Source of the DNA: Pandoraea pnomenusa
GTDB taxonomy: Bacteria > Pseudomonadota > Gammaproteobacteria > Burkholderiales > Burkholderiaceae
DNA: 64,000 nucleotides
Direction of reading: 5' to 3'
NCBI RefSeq assembly: GCF_000767615.3
Contig: NZ_CP009553.3
Span: forward strand, 1,178,001 to 1,242,000
Made by a program: the position numbers and the translations under genes. Within the stretch, counting starts at the first letter, position 1. Every line of letters starts with the position of its first letter. The notes under the pieces were generated by a model. It was not told where the DNA came from. It did not search any database and was given only the letters and a program-made list of their open reading frames with translations. This document shows, in pieces, positions 1 to 12,301 of the stretch.

Positions 1-90
1 TACGCGCGACGTCGCGGCGACCAAAGTTGAGCAAGTCGTTAGCCATGCAAGGCAGTCCGGGCACCCGCTGCAGTGCGTGATGGAGGAAGC

Positions 91-94
<4 letters not shown>
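1..94 (+). CDS. clpS: ClpS adaptor of the ClpAP protease, C-terminal end only
   Basis: Reading from base 2 gives about 30 codons of the ClpS C-terminus, including TKVEQVV and HPLQC and ending MEEA before TGA at 92-94. This matches the last part of the ClpS core, which delivers N-degron substrates to ClpA. The rest of the gene lies before the window. Its stop overlaps the clpA start as ATGA (91-94), so the two are probably translationally coupled, as in the usual clpS-clpA operon. The call rests on the short C-terminal motif plus the partner gene. Confidence 0.85.
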
Positions 95-2388
<2,294 letters not shown>

Positions 2389-2430
2389 CCGTCAGGACCC
2401 GTCAGTCGACTTCAGGGCCTTGCGCCCATG

Positions 2431-2466
2431 AAAAAGCGCCGCTTCAAGCGGCGCTTTTTTTTCGAC
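2431..2466. terminator. Two-way intrinsic terminator between clpA and dut
   Basis: The arms AAAAAGCGCCGCTT (2431-2444) and AAGCGGCGCTTTTT (2446-2459) are perfect complements, with a T run after the plus-strand arm and an A run before the other. It can end clpA on plus and dut on minus, which converge here. Confidence 0.9.
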
Positions 2467-2475
2467 GTCGGTGCG

Positions 2476-2922
2476 TCAGTGCTTGCCGGTGCTGCCGAAG
2501 CCGCCCGCACCGCGATCGCTCTCGGGGAACTCGTCGACGATATTGAACTCGGCCTGCACGACCGGCACGATCACGAGCTGCGCCAGGCGCTCGAAAGGGT
2601 TCAGGACGAACGGCTCGTTGCCGCGGTTCCACGTCGACACCATCAATTGGCCCTGGTAGTCCGAGTCGATCAACCCGACCAGATTGCCCAGCACGATGCC
2701 GTGCTTGTGGCCGAGGCCCGAGCGCGGCAGGATCAACGCGGCGTAGCCCGGGTCTTCCAGATGGATCGCCATCCCGGTGGGGACGAGCACGGTTTGTCCG
2801 GGGGCGATGGTCATGGGCGCATCGAGGCAGGCACGCAGGTCAAGCCCGGCGCTGCCCGGCGTGGCGTAAGCGGGCAACTGCGAGCGCAGGCGTTCGTCGA
2901 GGATCTTGACGTCGAGTTTCAT
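2476..2922 (-). CDS. dut: Deoxyuridine 5'-triphosphate nucleotidohydrolase (dUTPase)
   Basis: Hydrolyses dUTP to dUMP and pyrophosphate, keeping uracil out of DNA and feeding thymidylate synthesis. The 148-residue protein shows all five motifs of the homotrimeric family: GSAGLDLRA (about 23-31), [10 protein letters not shown] (66-75), [10 protein letters not shown] (83-92, with catalytic Asp86), [10 protein letters not shown] (111-120) and the C-terminal [11 protein letters not shown] (136-146) that closes over the substrate. In many bacteria dut directly follows coaBC; here two unrelated genes sit between them. No clear ribosome binding site precedes the ATG. Confidence 0.96.
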   Translation of the reverse strand: MKLDVKILDERLRSQLPAYATPGSAGLDLRACLDAPMTIAPGQTVLVPTGMAIHLEDPGYAALILPRSGLGHKHGIVLGNLVGLIDSDYQGQLMVSTWNRGNEPFVLNPFERLAQLVIVPVVQAEFNIVDEFPESDRGAGGFGSTGKH

Positions 2923-3081
2923 GGTGTTAGGAGGTGAGTACGTTAGGGCGTGACGACGTTAATGAGGACAGCGGGGCCGGGCAACCCTGTGTGCGAACAC
3001 ATGGGGGCGCAAGGCGCATGGAAACTATGCCGGGACGTGGAGGCGGGGCGCGCCCGTGGTGGCGAGGGCACGCGCACCGGT

Positions 3082-4116
3082 TCAGTCGTCCGCCCGCAAC
3101 GCGAAGGCCTGTGCGAGCAGTTCATGCGAGCGCAGGCGCGCGCGATAACTGCCGGCCACCGTAAGCACGACGATTTCGTCGGCTTCGAACTGCTCCTGCA
3201 ATTCCATGACGCGCTCGGTCACCCGCTCCGGGGTGCCGATGATACTACGCGGTTTCTCGCGCGCGATCACCGACAATTCCCGTTCGCGATACTGCGCCCT
3301 GGCCTGAGCGCCCTGTTCCAGACTCGGGATCGGCTCGTTCATGCCGTAGGCCATTTGCACGCGTCGCAGATCCACGCCGGCTTCGAGTGCTTCGGCCTCG
3401 GCCTGGGTGTCGGCGCAGATGACGAAAAGCGCAACGGCGCAGTACGGCTTGTCCAGTCGTCCCGGCGTGAAGCGTTCCCGATAGGCTTGCGTGACGCGGT
3501 GTCCGTAATGCGCGTTGATGAAGTGCGCAAAGCAGTAGCGCAGACCGAGCTGTGCGGCGAGCAGTCCGCCGAATTCGCTGGAACCCAGCACCCACACCTC
3601 GGGCCGAGTGGCCACGGCCGGTTGCAGCAATACCCCGCGATAGGGATGGTCGTCGGCGAGCGTGCCATCGAACAGCGCCGCGAGTTCCGCGACCTGCTGC
3701 GGGAAGTGCTCGCCGGCGTCGTACGGGCCTTTCGCGACGGCGCGCGCGGTGCGCATGTCGCCGCCCGGCGCGCGTCCCACGCCCAGGTCGATGCGGTTCG
3801 GAAACAGCGCTTCGAGCATCAGGAACTGTTCCGCCAGCTTGAACGGGCTGTAGTAAGGCAGCATCACGCCGCCGGAGCCCACGCGCAGCCGCTTCGTCAC
3901 GCTCGCCAGCCGGGCGATCATGACCTCGGGCGCGGGATTGGCCACGCCGCGCAGGCCGTGATGCTCCGCGCACCAGTAACGCGTGTAGCCGAGGTCGTCG
4001 GCGGCCTGGGCCAGTTCGACGGTCGCCGCAATGGCATCGGCCACGTCATGGCCGTGGATGACGGGTGTCTGGTCGAGGATCGACAGCTTGATGCGGGCAG
4101 TGGCGGGTTGTGTCAT
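3082..4116 (-). CDS. LLM-class (luciferase-like) flavin-dependent oxidoreductase
   Basis: A 344-residue TIM-barrel protein of the bacterial luciferase-like monooxygenase superfamily. It resembles the single-subunit YhbW/MsnO8 type, with an N-terminus ILDQTPV and the conserved WCAEHHG, GVGRAPGGD and VLGSSEFGG segments that line the flavin pocket. Members use reduced FMN or F420; the substrate cannot be read from the sequence. It lies between an MFS transporter and dut on the same strand, so it may be co-transcribed with the transporter. Both look inserted into the usual coaBC-dut neighbourhood. Confidence 0.85.
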   Translation of the reverse strand: MTQPATARIKLSILDQTPVIHGHDVADAIAATVELAQAADDLGYTRYWCAEHHGLRGVANPAPEVMIARLASVTKRLRVGSGGVMLPYYSPFKLAEQFLMLEALFPNRIDLGVGRAPGGDMRTARAVAKGPYDAGEHFPQQVAELAALFDGTLADDHPYRGVLLQPAVATRPEVWVLGSSEFGGLLAAQLGLRYCFAHFINAHYGHRVTQAYRERFTPGRLDKPYCAVALFVICADTQAEAEALEAGVDLRRVQMAYGMNEPIPSLEQGAQARAQYRERELSVIAREKPRSIIGTPERVTERVMELQEQFEADEIVVLTVAGSYRARLRSHELLAQAFALRADD

Positions 4117-4170
4117 GCGTTCGGGCTCCGAGGGGCCGGCGGGCAGGGCGCCGGCGCATCGTCTTGTGAG

Positions 4171-5391
4171 TCAGTGGCCGCTGCCGGCGGACGAATCCAC
4201 CGGTACCGTGCCGGGGCCTGCATGCGGCAGGCGCGCAATCATCAGAATCGCCACGATACCGCCCAGTGCGCCGCACAGGAATATCGAGGCATAACCGAAA
4301 AAGTTGGCGACGAGGCCGGCCATCGGCCCGATCAGGCCGAGGGCCAGGTCGAAGAACGCCGAGTAGGCGGCCAGCGCCGCGCCGCGGTTTTGCGGCGGTA
4401 CCTGGCGCAAGGCTTCCACGCCCAGCGCGGGGAATACCAGCGAGAAGCCCACGCCTGTCAATCCTGCGCCCGCGAGCGCCATGTGCGGGCTCACGGCGCC
4501 CCAAAGCAGGAACTGACCGATCGCGCTGAATACCAGTGAGCACATGGCCACGCGGCGTCCGCCGAAGCGATCGACCGCATGGGCGAGCAGAATCCGCATG
4601 CCGATGAAGCAGGCACTGTACAGCGTGAGCGCGTATGCGGCGCCCGACCAGCCCTGGCTGGCGTAGTAGAGCGTGATGAATGCCGCGATGACCGCGTAGC
4701 CGATGCTGCCGAGCGTCATGGCAAGGCCCGGACGCCAGACCCGTCCGACCACGCGGAAGAACGGCAGGCGGTTGCCCCCCACGGGCGCGGCCGCGGGAAG
4801 ACGCAAGGCGATCGCGAAGGCCACGGCCGGCAGTGCGATGTTCACGAGCGAGACGACGGTGAAGCCTGCCGACTGCAGCAGATATGCCCCGAACGGGGCG
4901 CCGATGGCCAGCGCCGTGTACATCGACACGCCCTGCCACGAAATCGCCTTGCTGGCGTGTGCGGCGCCGAGCAGGCCAATGCCCCACGACATGCCGCCGG
5001 TCAGGATCAGGCTTTCGCCGAAGCCCAGTACAACGCGCCCGGCGATCAGGATACCCAGTGCGAGCGCGGAATTCGGTGCGATGGAGGCGACGAGATAGAG
5101 CACGCCCGCGGCGGCGCATCCGCACAGGCCGGTGAGCACGGCACGGCGCGGACCGCGCGTGTCGACGGTGCGCCCGGCGTACGAGCGCAGCAGCAGCGTG
5201 ACGACGGACTGGATGCCGATCGTCACCCCGACCACGAACGAGCCGTAGCCAAGGGTTTCGTGCACATAGACCGGCAGCACGGGCAGTGGCATGCCGATCG
5301 TCATGAAACCGAAGAACATGATCGCGGCGAGCATGCTCAGCGTCCCGTAGACACTGACATTCGGACGCGCGGACGAAGGAGGTTGCGTCAT
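4171..5391 (-). CDS. MFS transporter (YhhS/AraJ-like drug efflux type)
   Basis: About 406 residues, mostly hydrophobic, consistent with a 12-segment major facilitator in the inner membrane. The N-terminal half contains the loop segment SYAGRTVDTRGPRR after the second segment, matching the MFS motif A region. GFGESLILTGG in segment 5 resembles motif C of efflux-type members. I prefer the ATG at 5391 (MTQPPSS); an in-frame ATG at 5436 would add 15 residues, and neither has a clear ribosome binding site. It ends 54 bases before the flavin oxidoreductase start. Substrate unknown. Confidence 0.85.
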   Translation of the reverse strand: MTQPPSSARPNVSVYGTLSMLAAIMFFGFMTIGMPLPVLPVYVHETLGYGSFVVGVTIGIQSVVTLLLRSYAGRTVDTRGPRRAVLTGLCGCAAAGVLYLVASIAPNSALALGILIAGRVVLGFGESLILTGGMSWGIGLLGAAHASKAISWQGVSMYTALAIGAPFGAYLLQSAGFTVVSLVNIALPAVAFAIALRLPAAAPVGGNRLPFFRVVGRVWRPGLAMTLGSIGYAVIAAFITLYYASQGWSGAAYALTLYSACFIGMRILLAHAVDRFGGRRVAMCSLVFSAIGQFLLWGAVSPHMALAGAGLTGVGFSLVFPALGVEALRQVPPQNRGAALAAYSAFFDLALGLIGPMAGLVANFFGYASIFLCGALGGIVAILMIARLPHAGPGTVPVDSSAGSGH

Positions 5392-5530
5392 TTTCGATTC
5401 GGGTCGTGCGATGGCCCGCAGGCCGCGATCGGCCAATGTCGGGCGGACATTGCGGCGGCCCTCGGGCCACCGGTTTCTACGCGTCTGCCAGCGTTGCCGG
5501 ACAACGACGATGACAGACGATCGGCTCGCG

Positions 5531-6742
5531 TCAGGCCGGGGTGCGCGACGGGAGTCTGGCGGCGATCTCGACGATCAGGCTGCGCGCGAGCGACGCCTTG
5601 TCGGCGCGTGGCAGGCGCTTCTGCCCGGCTTCGTCGAAGAGAATGACTTCGTTGTCGTCCTTGCCGAACGTGGCCGGGCCGAGGTTGCCCACGAGCAGTG
5701 GCACCTGCTTGCGGCGGCGCTTGTCCGCGCCGTGCTTTTCCAGGTCGCCCGATTCGGCGGCGAATCCCACGCAGTAAGGCGCATTGGGCAGTTGCGCCAC
5801 GGCCGCGAGGATGTCGGGGTTCTGCACGAATTCGAGGCTTGGCACGTCCCCCTCGCCGGTCTTCTTGATCTTGTCCTGGGCGACGTCGCGCACTCGCCAG
5901 TCGGCGACCGCGGCCACCGCGATGAAGATGTCGTTGTGCGAGACGTCGGCCATGACCGCATCGAACATCTGGCGGGCGGTCTGGACGTTGGTGCGCGTCA
6001 CGCCGCAGGGCGTCTCGAGCGCGCACGGGCCGGCCACGAGATGCACGTCGGCGCCCGCTTGCGCAGCGGCGCGCGCGAGTGCGAAGCCCATCTTGCCGCT
6101 CGACAGATTGGTCAGCCCGCGCACCGGATCGATCGGCTCGAAGGTCGGCCCGGCGGTGATCAGCACGCGCCGTCCGGCAAGGCGCTTGGGCTGGAAGAAG
6201 GCGGCGAGCGCTTCGTAGAGCGCTTCCGGTTCGAGCATGCGGCCGTCGCCGATTTCGCCGCACGCCTGGTCGCCGCTGTCCGGACCGAGCACCGCGATAC
6301 CGTCGCCACGCAGGGTGGCCGCGTTGCGCTGGGTGGCCGGGTTGGCCCACATCTGGCGGTTCATGGCCGGCGCCACGAGCAGCGGACAGTCGCGCGCCAC
6401 ACACAGCGTGCTGAGCAGATCGTCCGCCATGCCGTGTGCGAGCTTGGCGAGGAAGTCGGTGGAGGCGGGGGCGATCAGAATGGCGTCGGCCTCGCGCGAG
6501 AGGTCGATGTGCGCCATGTTGTTGTCGATGCGGTTGTCCCACTGGCTCGTGAAGACGGGACGCCCGGAGAGGGCCTGCATCGTGAGCGGCGTGATGAATT
6601 GCGTGGCGGCTTCGGTCATCACGACCTGTACCGTGGCGCCTGCCTTGATGAGCAACCGGGTGAGTTCGGCCGACTTGTAGCAGGCAATGCCGCCCGTCAG
6701 GCCGAGAACGATGGTCTTGCCCGCCAGTTCGCCGCGTTCCAT
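5531..6742 (-). CDS. coaBC: Bifunctional phosphopantothenoylcysteine decarboxylase / synthetase
   Basis: Catalyses two steps of coenzyme A synthesis: joining cysteine to 4'-phosphopantothenate, then decarboxylating it to 4'-phosphopantetheine. The 403-residue length matches Dfp proteins. The N-terminal CoaC flavoprotein half shows LTGGIACYK, the conserved His in NNMAHIDLS, the PAMNRQMW motif and the active cysteine in ACGEIGDGRM. The CoaB half begins after about residue 190 with VLITAGPTFEPIDPVR and has NLSSGKMGFALA. A good ribosome site (GGAGG) precedes ATG 6742. It lies downstream of lspA. Confidence 0.97.
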   Translation of the reverse strand: MERGELAGKTIVLGLTGGIACYKSAELTRLLIKAGATVQVVMTEAATQFITPLTMQALSGRPVFTSQWDNRIDNNMAHIDLSREADAILIAPASTDFLAKLAHGMADDLLSTLCVARDCPLLVAPAMNRQMWANPATQRNAATLRGDGIAVLGPDSGDQACGEIGDGRMLEPEALYEALAAFFQPKRLAGRRVLITAGPTFEPIDPVRGLTNLSSGKMGFALARAAAQAGADVHLVAGPCALETPCGVTRTNVQTARQMFDAVMADVSHNDIFIAVAAVADWRVRDVAQDKIKKTGEGDVPSLEFVQNPDILAAVAQLPNAPYCVGFAAESGDLEKHGADKRRRKQVPLLVGNLGPATFGKDDNEVILFDEAGQKRLPRADKASLARSLIVEIAARLPSRTPA

Positions 6743-6870
6743 AGAAATGCTTCCTCCAAAGTGCCGCGCGGCGCCTCCGGGGCGCCGCGACGGTGTGTGT
6801 CGTCCGCTCGCACATGCCGCCGTGCGCGCGGATCGCGCCGCAACTGCCGCGGCGGACCCTGCGATGTGGC

Positions 6871-7437
6871 CTACTTGCCGCGCCGCACGCGCCGCAGCTC
6901 GTCGATCACCAGCAACACGGCGCCCACGCAAATCGCCGAGTCGGCCACGTTGAACGCCGGCCAGTGCCAGCCGCCGACGTGAAAGTCCAGAAAGTCGATC
7001 ACGTGGCCATAGATCACGCGGTCGATCACGTTGCCCAGCGCACCGCCGAGAATCAGCGACAACGACAGGCAGAACATCTTCTGGCCGTTGTGGCGCTTGA
7101 GCAGCACGACGATGACCGTTGCCGCCACCACGCCGAGCAGCGTGAAGAACCAGCGTTGCCACCCACCCGCGGCGGCGAGGAAGCTGAACGCCGCCCCCTT
7201 GTTGTACACCAGCACCAGATTGAAGAACGACGTCAGCGGGTGGAACTCGCCGTACTGGAACGTCTTCAGAATCGTCAGCTTGGTGACCTGGTCGAGCAGG
7301 ATCGCAATGACCGCGATCCCCAGCCAGGGCGCCAGGCCGAACGTGGCGCCACCGCGCGCGCCCCCCCTGCTGCCATTGCTGCCGCTACCGCCGCTTCGTC
7401 GTTGCGCGCCCGAACGCGCGCCTGCTTTGCTTGCCAT
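6871..7437 (-). CDS. lspA: Lipoprotein signal peptidase (signal peptidase II)
   Basis: Inner-membrane aspartyl protease that cleaves the signal peptide of prolipoproteins just before the lipidated cysteine. It has 188 residues, with four membrane segments and the family motifs GNVIDR (catalytic Asp139) and FNVADS (Asp166). The first 32 residues are a Ser/Gly/Arg/Ala-rich extension not found in the E. coli protein. The start ATG overlaps the ileS stop as TAATG, indicating coupled translation. The gene order ileS-lspA is very widely conserved. Confidence 0.96.
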   Translation of the reverse strand: MASKAGARSGAQRRSGGSGSNGSRGGARGGATFGLAPWLGIAVIAILLDQVTKLTILKTFQYGEFHPLTSFFNLVLVYNKGAAFSFLAAAGGWQRWFFTLLGVVAATVIVVLLKRHNGQKMFCLSLSLILGGALGNVIDRVIYGHVIDFLDFHVGGWHWPAFNVADSAICVGAVLLVIDELRRVRRGK

Positions 7438-10274
7438 TATGCCGCGCTCCGGTGTTCGCCGCTGCCGAAGAGATTCGACACGCAACGCCCGCAAAGGGTC
7501 GGGTGATCCGCGTCGGCACCCACGTCTTCGCGGTAGTGCCAGCAGCGTTCGCACTTCTGATGCGACGACGGCGTGACGACCACGCCTTCGTCGGCTTCCG
7601 CGGCCACCTGCGTGACGGTCGCGGCCGACGTGATCAGCACGAAGCGCAGATCGTCGCCGAGGCTGGCCAGCACGTCGTACTTGCGGCCCGAGACCCGCAC
7701 GTCGACTTCGGCCTGCAGCGACGAGCCGATCTTCTCGGCCGCTCGCGCCTCCTCGAGTGCCTTGGTCACGTCGCCACGCACCGTGCGCAACAGGTGCCAC
7801 TTCTCCAGCAAACGCGTGCCCTGCGCGACTTCCGGATAGGCGTAATACGTTTCCGTGAAGATCGTATCGTTGCCCGGCTGGAACACTTGCCACGCCTCTT
7901 CGGCCGTGAACGACAGGAACGGCGCCATGAGTTTCAGCAGGCCGTGCGTGATGTGATAGAGCGCGTTCTGGGCGGCGCGGCGTGCCATGGCGTCCGGCGC
8001 GCTCGTGTACAGACGGTCCTTCAGGATGTCCAGGTAGAACCCGCCGAGGTCTTCCGAGCAGAACGTCTGCAGCTTGGCCACGACCGGGTGGAACTCGTAG
8101 CGGTCGTAGTGCCCGAGGACTTCGGTCTGTAGCGACTGGGCCAGCGCCACGGCGTAGCGATCGATCTCGAGCCATTGCTCCGGCGGCAGCGCATGCTTCG
8201 CATGGTCGTAGTCGGCCAGGTTCGCGAGCAGGAAGCGCAGCGTGTTGCGGATACGGCGATAGCTCTCGACCACGCGCTTGAGAATTTCGTCGGAGATCGA
8301 CAGTTCGCCCGAATAGTCGGTCGACGCGACCCACAGTCGGATGATTTCCGCGCCGAGCTTGCCGGCGACTTCCTGCGGCACGATGGTGTTGCCGATCGAC
8401 TTCGACATCTTGCGGCCCTGGCCGTCGACGGTGAAGCCGTGCGTGAGCAGCGCCTTGTAGGGCGGACGGCCGTCCATCATCGACGCGGTGAGCAGCGACG
8501 AGTGGAACCAGCCACGATGCTGGTCTGAGCCTTCCAGATACAGGTCGGCGGGAAAGCCGAGCTCGTGCGCGTGCGAGCCGCGCAGCACATGCCAGTGCGT
8601 GGTACCCGAGTCGAACCACACGTCGAGCGTGTCACGGTTCTTCACGTAATCCTTGGCGTCGTCGCCGAGCAGTTCGACCGGATCGAGCGTCTGCCACGCT
8701 TCGATGCCTTCGGTCTCCACGCGCTTGGCCACGGCTTCGAGCAGTTCCGGCGTGCGCGGGTGCAAGGCACCGGTTTCCTTGTGCACGAAGAATGCCATCG
8801 GCACGCCCCATTGGCGCTGGCGCGAGAGCGTCCAGTCCGGGCGGTGCGCGATCATGTTGTGCAGGCGCTGCTTGCCCCACGACGGGAAAAATTCCGTGGC
8901 CTCGATGCCGGCCAGGGCGATCTCGCGCAGCGTCTTGCCGTCGCCCGGCGCACCGTCGACCGGCTTCACGTCCATGCCCGCGAACCACTGGTTGGTGGCG
9001 CGATAGATGATCGGCGACTTGTGGCGCCAGCAGTGCATGTAGCTGTGCGTGTACTTGAACGAGTGGAACAGCGTACCCGCCTCGCGCAGCGCCTCGACGA
9101 TCTGCGCATTGGCGTCCCAGATCGACAGGCCGCCGAACAACGGCAGGCTGTCCTGATAGCGTCCGTCGCCGAGCACCGGCATGCGGATTTCCGAGTCCGG
9201 CATGCCGTGTGCCTTGCACGACATGAAGTCTTCCACACCGTAGGCGGGCGCCGAGTGCACCACGCCCGTGCCCGTGTCGGTCGTCACGTAGTCGCCGAGG
9301 TAGATCGGCGAGGTGCGGTCGTAGCCGGCGTCCGCCGTGGCGAGCGGGTGGCGGAAACGGATCAGCGAGAGCGCTTCACCCTTCGCGTGGGCGAGGACCT
9401 CGCCGTGCAGGCCATAGGTCTTGAGGCTCTCCTCGACGCGCTCCGTGGCCAGGATCAGCAGGCCGCGTTCGGTCGACACGAGCGCGTACTCGATCTCGGG
9501 ATTGACATTCAGGGCCTGATTCGACGGGATCGTCCACGGGGTGGTCGTCCAGATCACGATGAAGCCGTCGTTGCGCGGCAGCTTGGGCAGACCGAAGGCC
9601 TTGGCGACCTTTTCCGGCTCGGCGAACGGGAAGCCCACGTCGATCGACAGGTCGGTCTTGTCCTTGTATTCCACTTCGGCCTCGGCCAGCGCGGAGCCGC
9701 AGTCGAAGCACCAGTTCACCGGCTTGAGGCCACGATAGACGTAGCCGTTTTCCATGATCTTCGCGAGGGCACGCAGTTCGTCCGCCTCGTTCGAGAAGTT
9801 CATGGTCTTGTACGGATTTTCCCAGTCGCCGAGCACGCCCAGGCGCTCGAAGTCCGCCTTCTGGCGCTCGATCTGCACCGCCGCGTAGGCACGCGCCTTT
9901 TCCTGCACTTCACGCACGGGCAGGTGCTTGCCGAACTGCTTTTCGATCTGGATCTCGATGGGCATGCCGTGGCAGTCCCAGCCCGGCACGTAGGCCGCGT
10001 CGAAGCCCGCGAGGCTGCGCGCCTTGACGATCATGTCCTTGAGGATCTTGTTGACCGCATGGCCGATGTGGATGTCGCCATTGGCATACGGCGGGCCGTC
10101 GTGCAGGATGAATTTCGGACGGCCTTTGCTGGCGCGGCGGATCTTGTCGTAGATCTTCTTTTCCTGCCACTGCTTGACCCACAGCGGCTCGCGCCTGGGC
10201 AGGTCGCCGCGCATCGGGAACGGCGTGTCCAGCAGATTGACGGGGTACTTGCTCGGGGCTTTCTTATCGCTCAT
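7437..10274 (-). CDS. ileS: Isoleucyl-tRNA synthetase
   Basis: Charges tRNA-Ile with isoleucine in the cytoplasm and edits valine. The 945-residue class I enzyme shows the HIGH signature in [14 protein letters not shown] near residue 60, the CP1 editing domain, KMSKS in [10 protein letters not shown] near residue 600, and a C-terminal zinc finger with cysteine pairs CERCWH and CGRC. It lies between ribF and lspA, the standard order in this group. Its stop overlaps the lspA start. Confidence 0.98.
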   Translation of the reverse strand: MSDKKAPSKYPVNLLDTPFPMRGDLPRREPLWVKQWQEKKIYDKIRRASKGRPKFILHDGPPYANGDIHIGHAVNKILKDMIVKARSLAGFDAAYVPGWDCHGMPIEIQIEKQFGKHLPVREVQEKARAYAAVQIERQKADFERLGVLGDWENPYKTMNFSNEADELRALAKIMENGYVYRGLKPVNWCFDCGSALAEAEVEYKDKTDLSIDVGFPFAEPEKVAKAFGLPKLPRNDGFIVIWTTTPWTIPSNQALNVNPEIEYALVSTERGLLILATERVEESLKTYGLHGEVLAHAKGEALSLIRFRHPLATADAGYDRTSPIYLGDYVTTDTGTGVVHSAPAYGVEDFMSCKAHGMPDSEIRMPVLGDGRYQDSLPLFGGLSIWDANAQIVEALREAGTLFHSFKYTHSYMHCWRHKSPIIYRATNQWFAGMDVKPVDGAPGDGKTLREIALAGIEATEFFPSWGKQRLHNMIAHRPDWTLSRQRQWGVPMAFFVHKETGALHPRTPELLEAVAKRVETEGIEAWQTLDPVELLGDDAKDYVKNRDTLDVWFDSGTTHWHVLRGSHAHELGFPADLYLEGSDQHRGWFHSSLLTASMMDGRPPYKALLTHGFTVDGQGRKMSKSIGNTIVPQEVAGKLGAEIIRLWVASTDYSGELSISDEILKRVVESYRRIRNTLRFLLANLADYDHAKHALPPEQWLEIDRYAVALAQSLQTEVLGHYDRYEFHPVVAKLQTFCSEDLGGFYLDILKDRLYTSAPDAMARRAAQNALYHITHGLLKLMAPFLSFTAEEAWQVFQPGNDTIFTETYYAYPEVAQGTRLLEKWHLLRTVRGDVTKALEEARAAEKIGSSLQAEVDVRVSGRKYDVLASLGDDLRFVLITSAATVTQVAAEADEGVVVTPSSHQKCERCWHYREDVGADADHPTLCGRCVSNLFGSGEHRSAA

Positions 10275-10433
10275 GGTGCTTCGCTACGAATTTTGGATGT
10301 CGGGTGTGCGGCGCTCGCGCCGATGACGTTGCGTTCGGCCCCAGCGGGCCGGGAAATGCAACGCCCGGGCAGGTGCCAGTGGCGGCGGCAGGCCGCGCGC
10401 GCGGCGCGGGGCGCCGGCGCACGCGGGCGAAGA

Positions 10434-11426
10434 TCAACTAATTCGGTCGGTCGCCGAGGTGGCGAAATCGCGTCGCGCGCTCGGGCCGTTGGCGTCGAGC
10501 GCATGGGCGAAATAGGCGCGGGCCTCGCGCGTGTCCTGTGCGATGGCGGCTTCGAGTTCGGTCAGTCCGTCGAATTTCGCCTCGTCGCGCAGCTTCTGCA
10601 GGAATTCCACGCGTACGAGCTTGCCATAGCAGTCGCCCGCGAAGTCGAGCAGATGCACCTCGAGCAGTACACGGCCCGAGTCGTCGACGGTCGGACGCAG
10701 TCCCAGGCTCGCCACGGCGGGCAGCGGCCGCTCGGCCAGTCCGTGCACCTGCACGACGAAGATGCCCGACAGGGCAGGGTGCTTGTGGGCGATGCGAAGA
10801 TTGAGTGTCGGGTAGCCCAGCTTGCGGCCGAGCTTCATGCCGTGCACCACGTGGCCGGTGATGGCGTACGGACGGCCGAGCAGCGCGTGGGCGCGCTCGA
10901 AATTGCCGTCGGCAAGCGCCGCGCGGACTTCCGAACTGGAGATGCGCACGCCGTCATGCGCGATGGTCGGCATCTGCTCGACGACGAAGTCGAAGCGGCG
11001 CCCGGCGTCGCGCAGATATTCGATGTCGCCGGCGCGCCTGGCGCCGAAGCGGAAGTCATCGCCCACGAGCAGCCAGCGGGTGTGCAGGCCGTCGACGATG
11101 ATGTTGCGCACGAAGTCCTCCGGCGACTGTCCGGCGAAATGGGCGTTGAAGTGTTCCACCACCAGCCGGTCGACCCCCTGCGCGCGCAGGGCCTCGAACT
11201 TGTCGCGCAGGTTGGAGATACGCGCCGGCGCCCGGTCGGGCGTGAAGTATTCGCGGGGATGCGGCTCGAACGTCATTACACACACCGGCAGGCCGCGCGC
11301 GGCCGCGGCGGCGCGCACACGTGCGAGCAGTGCCTGGTGGCCCAGGTGCACGCCGTCGAAATTGCCGATCGTCAGCACGCAGGGCGCTTTGCTTTGCGCG
11401 TTGGGTAGACCCCGGAAGACTCGCAC
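10434..11426 (-). CDS. ribF: Bifunctional riboflavin kinase / FAD synthetase
   Basis: Phosphorylates riboflavin to FMN and adenylates FMN to FAD. The 330-residue protein has the N-terminal nucleotidyltransferase domain with GNFDGVHLGHQ (the HxGH-type site, near residue 22) and MTFEPHPREYF, and a C-terminal kinase domain with GRKLGYPTLNL. The start is GTG at 11426, which gives the family N-terminus VRVFRGLPNA; no strong ribosome site is visible. It is the first gene of the ribF-ileS-lspA-coaBC run, with a 159-base gap before ileS that shows nothing notable. Confidence 0.96.
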   Translation of the reverse strand: MRVFRGLPNAQSKAPCVLTIGNFDGVHLGHQALLARVRAAAAARGLPVCVMTFEPHPREYFTPDRAPARISNLRDKFEALRAQGVDRLVVEHFNAHFAGQSPEDFVRNIIVDGLHTRWLLVGDDFRFGARRAGDIEYLRDAGRRFDFVVEQMPTIAHDGVRISSSEVRAALADGNFERAHALLGRPYAITGHVVHGMKLGRKLGYPTLNLRIAHKHPALSGIFVVQVHGLAERPLPAVASLGLRPTVDDSGRVLLEVHLLDFAGDCYGKLVRVEFLQKLRDEAKFDGLTELEAAIAQDTREARAYFAHALDANGPSARRDFATSATDRIS

Positions 11427-11635
11427 GATAAGGAAGCGTCAGTACAGGACGTTGATTGAGCGTTGGTGGATGGACTGCGCGGCACGGCTGCGTGGGCCCG
11501 GCGGTCTGCGCGGGCCGTACCCGGCCCGTTTCCCGCAGAACGGCCAGACCGACATTGCGGCGCCGCAGAACGTTGAATTATAAACGCTTCGGGGCCATCG
11601 CGGCGTGCATCGCGCTGTCTGGTGCGCCGCGCCAA

Positions 11636-11644
11636 TGATAAAAT
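11636..11644 (+). promoter_or_regulatory. Possible extended -10 element of purN
   Basis: TGATAAAAT fits the TGn plus TAAAAT form of an extended -10. It ends six bases before the purN ATG, so transcription would begin at about the start codon and the message would be leaderless. No good -35 is visible. Inference only. Confidence 0.3.
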
Positions 11645-11650
11645 CCGGCG

Positions 11651-12301
11651 ATGAAGAACATTGTCATCCTGATTTCCGGACGAGGCAGCAACATGCAGGC
11701 CATCGTCCGGGCCTGTACCGCAGAAGGCTGGCCGGCCCGCGTGGCCGCTGTCATCGCCAATCGTGCCGAGGCCGAAGGCCTGGCGTTCGCCACCGAAAAC
11801 GGCATCCCGGCAGCCATGGTGCCGAGCCGCGGCAAGACCCGCGAGGCGTTCGACGCCGAACTCGCCGCCGAAATCGATCGCCATCAGCCCGATCTGGTCG
11901 TACTCGCCGGGTTCATGCGCATTCTCACACCGGCATTCACCGAGCGCTACGCCGGCCGCCTCATCAACATCCATCCGTCGCTGCTTCCGGCCTTTCCCGG
12001 GTTGCAAACGCACGCCCGCGCGCTCGACGCCGGGTGCAAGATCGTGGGCGCCACGGTGCATTTCGTGACGTCCGAGCTCGATCACGGCCCATACGTGCTG
12101 CAGGCCGCCGTGCCGGTGCGCCCGGGCGATACCCCGCAAGCGCTGGCCGAGCGCATCCTGCCGCTCGAACACATCATTTATCCGCGCGCCGTGCGCTGGT
12201 TCGTGGAAGACCGTCTGGTCGTGGCCGATGGCCGCGTGACGGTCCTGCCCGCCGCCGACGGCACGCCCGACTCGCAATGGCTCTTTGGTGAGGACGCATG
12301 A
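11651..12301 (+). CDS. purN: Phosphoribosylglycinamide formyltransferase 1
   Basis: Transfers a formyl group from 10-formyltetrahydrofolate to GAR in the third step of purine synthesis. The 216-residue protein has the phosphate-binding SGRGSNMQAI near the N-terminus, the folate site INIHPSLLPAFPG with the catalytic Asn and His, and DHGP with the catalytic Asp. No ribosome binding site precedes the ATG. The stop overlaps the next gene's start as ATGA (12298-12301). It is transcribed away from ribF. Confidence 0.96.
   Translation: MKNIVILISGRGSNMQAIVRACTAEGWPARVAAVIANRAEAEGLAFATENGIPAAMVPSRGKTREAFDAELAAEIDRHQPDLVVLAGFMRILTPAFTERYAGRLINIHPSLLPAFPGLQTHARALDAGCKIVGATVHFVTSELDHGPYVLQAAVPVRPGDTPQALAERILPLEHIIYPRAVRWFVEDRLVVADGRVTVLPAADGTPDSQWLFGEDA

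Noticed and set aside
8565..11408. A 947-codon open frame on plus, opposite ileS and ribF.
   Set aside because: It is the complement of two well-identified genes, and its composition (rich in Arg, His, Val, Leu, Asp) is typical of antisense frames in GC-rich DNA. No domain is recognisable.
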